A stretch of DNA of 64,000 bases. It comes from CAIKMD01 sp035552195. GTDB lineage: Bacteria > Pseudomonadota > Alphaproteobacteria > ATCC43930 > CGMCC-115725. A program made the position numbers and the translations under genes. Shown here in pieces: positions 59,256-64,000 of this stretch (within the stretch, counting starts at the first letter, position 1; each line of letters opens with the position of its first letter). A model generated the notes under the pieces. It made no database searches and was not told where the DNA came from. It saw nothing but the letters and a program-made list of their open reading frames with translations. The stretch covers positions 62,001-126,000 of the forward strand of contig DASZLU010000123.1 of NCBI GenBank assembly GCA_035552195.1, in the 5' to 3' direction.

Positions 59256-60220
59256 CAGCTCCGGCTTGGCGCAAGGCCGAGCCGGTCCATCAGCGCATGA
59301 TCACGGTCGCGACCGGGATTTGGGGTCGTCAGCAATTTCTCGCCACAGAAGATCGAATTCGCGCCGGCGAGAAAGCAGAGCGCTTGCAACTCGTCGCTCA
59401 TCGCTTCGCGTCCCGCCGAGAGCCGCACCATCGAAGCCGGCATGGTGATGCGCGCGACCGCGATCGTGCGCACGAATTCGATGGAATCGAGCGGCGGCGT
59501 CTCGGCCAGCGGCGTACCGGCAACGCGCACCAAGAGATTGATCGGCACGCTTTCGGGATGCACCGGCAAAGTCGCGAGCGCCGCGACCATGCCGACACGA
59601 TCGCTCCTGCTCTCGCCCATGCCGACAATGCCGCCGCAGCAAATCTTCATGCCGGCCGCGCGCACACGCGCCAGCGTATCGAGCCGCTCCTGATAATCGC
59701 GCGTCGTGATGATTTCGCCATAGAATTCGGGCGAGGTATCGAGATTGTGGTTGTAGTAGTCGAGGCCGGCGGCGGTGAGACGCGCGGCCTGCGCCCCGGT
59801 CAGCATGCCGAGCGTCGCGCAGGTCTCGAGACCGAGCGCTTTGACATCGGCGACCATGGTACAGACTTTATCGAGATCGCGCTCTTTCGGCTCGCGCCAG
59901 GCCGCGCCCATGCAGAAGCGCGACGCACCGCCCGCCTTCGCCGCTTGCGCTGCGGCGACGACATCCTCGCGCCGCATCAGTTTCTCGGCTTTGACGCCGG
60001 CCTCGTAATGCGCGCTTTGCGGGCAATAGGCGCAATCCTCCGGGCAGCCGCCGGTCTTGATCGACAGCAGGGTCGAAAGCTGGATTTCACGCGAATCGAA
60101 ATGCCGGCGATGGGCAAGCTGCGCCCGGAAAATCAGCTCCGGCAGCGGCTGATCGAACAACGCCGCGATCTCGTCGCGCGTCCAATCATGCCGTACATCA
60201 TCGGCGAGAGAATCAGGCAT
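59255..60220 (-). CDS. bioB: Biotin synthase
   Basis: 321 residues. The radical-SAM cluster is C59-x3-C63-x2-C66 in GGCPEDCAYCPQS. Further family parts are LETCATLGMLTGAQAARLTAAGLDYYNHNLDTSPEFY (shortened sense) with the [2Fe-2S] cysteines and ICCGGIVGMGES. It inserts sulfur into dethiobiotin. It is divergent from bioF with a 58-bp spacer in which I see no BioR-type site (TTATxxATAA). Confidence 0.97.
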   Translation of the reverse strand: MPDSLADDVRHDWTRDEIAALFDQPLPELIFRAQLAHRRHFDSREIQLSTLLSIKTGGCPEDCAYCPQSAHYEAGVKAEKLMRREDVVAAAQAAKAGGASRFCMGAAWREPKERDLDKVCTMVADVKALGLETCATLGMLTGAQAARLTAAGLDYYNHNLDTSPEFYGEIITTRDYQERLDTLARVRAAGMKICCGGIVGMGESRSDRVGMVAALATLPVHPESVPINLLVRVAGTPLAETPPLDSIEFVRTIAVARITMPASMVRLSAGREAMSDELQALCFLAGANSIFCGEKLLTTPNPGRDRDHALMDRLGLAPSRS

Positions 60221-60278
60221 AACCGCCCCATCCGTTGAGCAGCCTGTCGCGTACCGCTATACCCCCTCGAGGTCAAGC

Positions 60279-61430
60279 ATGCCCTCGCTCGACGAATTCG
60301 CCGCGGCCAAGCTCCGCGATCTCGAAAGCCTCAACCGCCGCCGTTCGCTGAGCGACAGCGCGCGGATGGAGGGAGTCTGGATTGAGCGCAACGGCAGGCG
60401 CCTGCTCTCTTTTTCCTGCAACGATTACCTCAATCTCAGCCAGCATCCGGCGGTGCGCGAGGCGGCCATCGCCGCGATCCGTGAATACGGCGCCGGCGCC
60501 GGCGCGTCGCGGCTGGTGACCGGCAACCATCCGCTTTATCGCGCGCTCGAAATGCGGCTGGCGCGCATCAAAGGCGCCGAAGCGGCCTGCGTTTTCGGCT
60601 CGGGCTATCTCGCCAATATCGGCATCATCCCGGCGCTGGTTGGCGCGGAAGATCTGGTGCAGGTCGATGCGCTGGCCCATGCCTGCATCTGGGCTGGCGC
60701 GCGGATGAGCGGCGCCGAGGTCATGACGTTCCGTCACAATGACGCGGCGCATGTCGCCGCGCTCCTCGATGGTAAACGCGGCCCCTACCGCCATGCGCTC
60801 ATCGTGACCGAAGGTGTGTTCTCGATGGACGGCGACCGGGCGCCCTTGCCGCAACTGGCGCAAATCGCCGGAGCGCAGGATGCGTGGTTGATGACCGACG
60901 ACGCGCATGGGCTCGGCGTGCTCGGGCATGGCCGCGGATCGAGCTTTGCCGACAGCACCCCGATCGCCGTGCCGTTGCAGATGGGTACGCTCAGCAAAGC
61001 GCTCGGCTCTTATGGCGGTTATCTCTGTGCCGCCGCGCCGGTGATCGAGCTGATGAAAAGCCGCGCGCGGTCGCTGATCTATTCGACCGGGCTGCCGCCC
61101 GCGAGCGTCGCCGCCGCGATCGCCGCGCTCGACGTGATCGCGCGCGAGCCTGAGCTGACCGAATTGCCGCTGACGAAAGCGCGCCATTTCACGGCGCTCG
61201 CTGGTCTGCCCGAGGCTCAAAGTCCGATCGTGCCCGTGATTGTCGGTGACGACAGCACGGCGCTCGAGGCCTCGCGCTCGCTCGAAGACGAAGGTTTCCT
61301 CGTCACCGCGATCCGGCCGCCGACCGTGCCCGACGGCACGGCGCGGCTGCGCGTCACGTTCTGCGCCGGGCATCCGGATGACGCGATCGAGCGGCTCGCG
61401 GGTTTGATCCGCGATGGCTTCCGACGATGA
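60279..61430 (+). CDS. bioF: 8-amino-7-oxononanoate synthase
   Basis: 383 residues, alpha-oxoamine synthase family. The PLP lysine is K240 in MGTLSKALGSYGGYLC; D207 and H210 in MTDDAHGLGVLG hold PLP; SCNDYLNLSQHP and GAGASRLVTGNHPLYRALE are conserved. It condenses pimeloyl-ACP/CoA with alanine. GAGG precedes the ATG. It overlaps bioD by 4 bp. Confidence 0.96.
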   Translation: MPSLDEFAAAKLRDLESLNRRRSLSDSARMEGVWIERNGRRLLSFSCNDYLNLSQHPAVREAAIAAIREYGAGAGASRLVTGNHPLYRALEMRLARIKGAEAACVFGSGYLANIGIIPALVGAEDLVQVDALAHACIWAGARMSGAEVMTFRHNDAAHVAALLDGKRGPYRHALIVTEGVFSMDGDRAPLPQLAQIAGAQDAWLMTDDAHGLGVLGHGRGSSFADSTPIAVPLQMGTLSKALGSYGGYLCAAAPVIELMKSRARSLIYSTGLPPASVAAAIAALDVIAREPELTELPLTKARHFTALAGLPEAQSPIVPVIVGDDSTALEASRSLEDEGFLVTAIRPPTVPDGTARLRVTFCAGHPDDAIERLAGLIRDGFRR

Positions 61431-62113
61431 GCGCGTTTTTCGTCACCGGCAGCGGCACCGAGATCGGCAAGACCTTCGTCACCGCGGCGCTGATCCGTGA
61501 CCTGCGCCGCCGCGGCCGCCATGTCGCGGCCCTGAAGCCGGTCGCGAGCGGTTTCGACCCGGAGAAAGCCGCAGCAAGCGACCCCGGCATTTTACTCGCC
61601 GCGCTCGGCGAGATGCCGACGCCGGCGGCCTTCGACCTCATTGCACCATGGCGATTTCATGCCCCGCTGTCGCCCGACATGGCGGCACGCCGCGAAGACC
61701 GCGTCATCGATTTCGCTGGCCTCCTCGGGCATTCGCGGCAGTTCATCGCCACCATGACCGGAACGCTGCTCATTGAAGGTGTCGGCGGCGTCATGGTACC
61801 GCTCGACGACGAGCACACCATCCTCGATTGGATCGAAGCGCTACGTATCCCCGCCATCGTCGTCTGCGGCAGCTATCTTGGCGCCATCAGTCACTCGCTG
61901 ACCGCACTCGATGCGCTGCGCAGCCGCAGCCTCGCCGTCGCGGCGTTGGTCGTGAACGAGACGCCGCAAAGCACTGTCGCTCTCGAAGAGACAGCCGCCA
62001 CGATTATGCGCTTTGCGGATCGCGTTCCCGTGATCGCCCTGCCCCGCCTTTCCCATTCAGATCAGTCTCATCCGGCCATCGCGCACCTGACGGAACTGCT
62101 CGATCGGTTCTAG
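61427..62113 (+). CDS. bioD: ATP-dependent dethiobiotin synthetase
   Basis: 228 residues. The P-loop is GSGTEIGKT (8-16), with VAALKPVASGF and the ribose/phosphate region LLIEGVGGVMVPL and VCGSYLGAISHSLTALDALRSR. It closes the ureido ring before biotin synthase acts. Coupled to bioF by ATGA. No bioC, bioH or bioZ is in the window, so pimeloyl synthesis is encoded elsewhere. Confidence 0.95.
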   Translation: MSAFFVTGSGTEIGKTFVTAALIRDLRRRGRHVAALKPVASGFDPEKAAASDPGILLAALGEMPTPAAFDLIAPWRFHAPLSPDMAARREDRVIDFAGLLGHSRQFIATMTGTLLIEGVGGVMVPLDDEHTILDWIEALRIPAIVVCGSYLGAISHSLTALDALRSRSLAVAALVVNETPQSTVALEETAATIMRFADRVPVIALPRLSHSDQSHPAIAHLTELLDRF

Positions 62114-62154
62114 AATGCGGAGGTTCGAGGCTCTTCGTTCAAAGGGATAAATCC

Positions 62155-63075
62155 ATGCGTATTGCCATCGTCGGCCAGCAAGCTTTCGGCAAAGCGGCGC
62201 TCGATGCGTTTCTCGAGCACGGCGACGATGTCGCTGGCGTCTTCGTCGCGCCCGAGCCGGCGGGGGCGCGACCCGATCCGCTGCGCGAGGCGGCGCAGGC
62301 GAAGGGCCTCAAATGCCTTCAACTCAAGAGCCTCGGTTCGCCGGAAGCGTTGAGCGCGCTCAAGGAGCTCGATGTCGAGCTCGGCGTGATGGCCTATGTC
62401 ACGCAGTTCGCACCGCAAGCTTTCGTGACCATCCCGAAACACGGCATGATCCAATTCCACCCGTCATTGCTGCCGCTGCATCGCGGACCGTCCTCGATCA
62501 ACTGGGCAATCATCCAGGGCCGCACCAAGACCGGCCTCACCATCTTCCGCCCGACCGACGGGCTCGATGAAGGTGCTGTCATCCTCCAGAAAGAAGTAGA
62601 TATCGGCCCCGACGACACGCTTGGCAGCGTCTATTTCGATCGCATCTTCCCGACCGGCGTCAAAGCGCTGCTCGAAGCTGCCGACGCCGTCGTCGCCGGC
62701 AAGGCGCGCGAGGTGGTGCAGGATGAATCGATAGCGACCTATGAAGGCTGGTGCCGCAGCGCCGAATCCCAGATCAGCTGGGCCAATCACGCCGACAAGA
62801 TCTACGACCTCATTCGCGGCTGCAATCCGGCGCCGGGTGCGTGGTGCAAATGGGGCGAGAAGAAGCTCTACCTCTTCGAATCGAAGAAGATCCCCGTTCA
62901 CGTCTTCGCCACGGTGAAAGGCTTCAGGCCCGGCCAGGTCATGAAGGTCGAGGGCGGCAGCTTCACCGTCTGCGCCCATGGCGGGCTGATCGAAGTGCAG
63001 CGCTGCCGCATCGATGACGGCAAGAAGATCGCGGGCAACGAGGCCGGCATCGAAGCCGGCACGATCCTCGGCTGA
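62155..63075 (+). CDS. Stand-alone 10-formyltetrahydrofolate hydrolase-domain protein (Fmt-like)
   Basis: 306 residues from ATG 62155 behind AAAGGGA; the frame is open upstream over bioD antisense-type sequence. The formyltransferase core has MIQFHPSLLPLHRGPSSINWAIIQG with the catalytic His and DGLDEGAVILQKEVDIGPDDTLGS with the catalytic Asp. The wording (HPSLLPxHRGxSxINW, ATYEGWC) is closer to the N-terminal hydrolase domain of 10-formyl-THF dehydrogenase than to Fmt, and the Asn of Fmt is replaced by Gln. The C-domain (about 205-300) is OB-like. It may hydrolyse formyl-folate or formylate a sugar/small molecule. Confidence 0.82.
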   Translation: MRIAIVGQQAFGKAALDAFLEHGDDVAGVFVAPEPAGARPDPLREAAQAKGLKCLQLKSLGSPEALSALKELDVELGVMAYVTQFAPQAFVTIPKHGMIQFHPSLLPLHRGPSSINWAIIQGRTKTGLTIFRPTDGLDEGAVILQKEVDIGPDDTLGSVYFDRIFPTGVKALLEAADAVVAGKAREVVQDESIATYEGWCRSAESQISWANHADKIYDLIRGCNPAPGAWCKWGEKKLYLFESKKIPVHVFATVKGFRPGQVMKVEGGSFTVCAHGGLIEVQRCRIDDGKKIAGNEAGIEAGTILG

Positions 63076-63082
63076 TCGTTCC

Positions 63083-64000
63083 TTACGCCGTTTCGTCGCT
63101 GAGCACGCGGCCGCGCCGGAAAGGCCAGAGCGCGACGAAGCTGATGGCCGCGGCCGCGCCGAGATAGAGACCGACGTAACTGAGACCGCCGCGCTCGGCC
63201 AGTGCCTGCGCAAGGATGGGCGCGAGCGCGCCGCCGAAAATGCCGCCGATGTTGAAAGCGACCGTGGCGCCGGTGTAGCGCACTCGCGCGGGAAACAGCG
63301 CCGGGAGAAACGCGCCGAGTGGGCCATAGACAAAGCCCATCATCAGCAGCGCGAGCGCGAGAAACAGGAATACGATCGCCAGCGACGCGCTATCCAGCAT
63401 TGGCGCCAACAGGAAGCCAAGTAAGACAGTGCCGATGCAGCCGCCCATCAAGACGCGGCGCGGGTCGTAGCGGTCGGCGAGGGAACCGGAAGCAACGATG
63501 CCGACCGCCATGAAGACGATCGCGCCTAATTGAATCTCGAGGAAAGTGGTGCGGGCATAGTGGAGCGTCGACGTACCGTAGCCGAGGGCGAAGGCCGTCG
63601 AGAGATAGAAGATCGCGAAACACGCAACGACCGCGAACGTGCCTCCGACCGTCTCGCGCGGATACTTACGGATCAACTCGGCGAAAGGTACGCGCGCCGG
63701 CGGTGCTTCCTTCATCGCTGCGGCGAAAGCCGGTGTCTCGCTCAGCTTCAGCCGGATCCAAAGGCCGAGCGCCACCAAGACAAAGCTCAAGACGAACGGC
63801 AGACGCCAACCCCAGGCCTGGAACTGTTCGGGCGAAAGCCAGAGGCCGAGCAGCAGGAACAGGCCGTTGGCCAAGATAAAGCCTACGGGCGCACCCAATT
63901 GCGGTGCCATGCCGTAACGCGCGTGCCAGCCCCGCGGTGCGTTCTCGACCGCGAGCAATACCGCCCCGCCCCACTCGCCCCCGAGTCCGAAGCCCTGACC
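63083..64000 (-). CDS. MFS transporter of the metabolite:proton symporter (ShiA-like) family, partial
   Basis: The gene enters from the right edge; 305 residues of its C-terminal part are present and the 5' end is missing. The visible start reads GQGFGLGGEWGGAVLLAVENAPRG, the helix 4 region of the MHS family. GWRLPFVLSFVLVALGLWIRLKLSETPAF, and GSLADRYDPRRVLMGG as the second motif A, follow. It would import an organic acid or osmolyte with protons. It converges with the formyl-THF hydrolase-like gene, 7 bp between stops. Confidence 0.93.
   Translation of the reverse strand, partial: GQGFGLGGEWGGAVLLAVENAPRGWHARYGMAPQLGAPVGFILANGLFLLLGLWLSPEQFQAWGWRLPFVLSFVLVALGLWIRLKLSETPAFAAAMKEAPPARVPFAELIRKYPRETVGGTFAVVACFAIFYLSTAFALGYGTSTLHYARTTFLEIQLGAIVFMAVGIVASGSLADRYDPRRVLMGGCIGTVLLGFLLAPMLDSASLAIVFLFLALALLMMGFVYGPLGAFLPALFPARVRYTGATVAFNIGGIFGGALAPILAQALAERGGLSYVGLYLGAAAAISFVALWPFRRGRVLSDETA

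Noticed and set aside
60221..60278. BioR or BirA operator in the bioB/bioF spacer
   Set aside because: No TTATxxATAA-like palindrome or convincing dyad is visible in the 58 bp.
1..64000. tRNA/rRNA genes, CRISPR arrays, insertion sequences, phage or plasmid genes
   Set aside because: No cloverleaf-like sequence was noticed in the gaps, no regularly spaced repeats, and no transposase, integrase or phage protein among the frames.

Overview
The window is a high-GC chromosomal segment of an alphaproteobacterium. The GTTC-N7-GTTC SOS box ahead of imuA, the imuA-imuB pair, a phasin, alphaproteobacterial-style REP hairpins and the bioB/bioF arrangement all point that way; I cannot name a genus. No tRNA, rRNA, CRISPR array, insertion sequence, prophage or integrase is visible. 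Gene density is high, with many 4-bp stop/start overlaps.

Region 1 (about 0.2-10.3 kb) is the most distinctive. A minus-strand operon is headed by a MarR regulator and reads: MarR, TAXI-type binding protein, MetE-like zinc methyltransferase, Rieske dioxygenase alpha, beta subunit, PdxA/TphB-like dehydrogenase, second MetE-like protein, second TAXI protein. A perfect 18-bp inverted repeat separates it from a divergent gene encoding a bicupin-zinc ribbon-Rieske fusion. A metallo-beta-lactamase-fold hydrolase follows on the minus strand. I read this as an undescribed catabolic system for a carboxylated, possibly O-methylated, aromatic compound. Oxygenase + beta subunit + PdxA-family dehydrogenase recalls terephthalate catabolism, but the rest of the set does not match any pathway I know.

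Region 2 (10.4-24.4 kb) holds envelope and housekeeping genes: a glycine-zipper lipoprotein, a DHA2 exporter with a TetR-like C-terminal tail, an FkbM methyltransferase, a very Arg-rich low-complexity protein, a secreted peptidoglycan-binding protein, a glycolipid module (two glycosyltransferases and a divergent flippase-like protein), GNAT and VOC proteins, two GSTs, a dihydroxyphthalate-decarboxylase-like protein, and a sigma-54-like promoter ahead of a 55-residue lipoprotein.

Region 3 (23.8-37.9 kb) contains alkylation repair (ogt and ada-alkA, divergent around a 17-bp inverted repeat), a UBP zinc finger divergent from a cyclic-nucleotide-domain/thioredoxin-reductase fusion, DoxX, an alpha/beta hydrolase, two ABC-type binding proteins without permeases, a beta-hydroxyacid dehydrogenase, an MFS importer, an Asp-box propeller, a GST and glutaminase.

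Region 4 (38.0-50.3 kb) carries clpS-clpA, a phasin, a D,D-carboxypeptidase with SPOR domain, phosphomannomutase and galU for sugar nucleotides, a VWA plus membrane-J-protein pair, a GT9, an AhpD-like protein, and a nitric-oxide stress unit: an NsrR-type regulator, an NsrR-like operator, a group III truncated haemoglobin, a DUF1971 protein and a tiny membrane protein.

Region 5 (50.3-64.0 kb) has bifunctional putA, SOS-controlled imuA-imuB, DedA, an FTR1 iron permease, a SnoaL-like protein, a split biotin locus (bioB-bioA against bioF-bioD), a stand-alone formyl-THF-hydrolase-like protein, and an MFS transporter cut by the window end.
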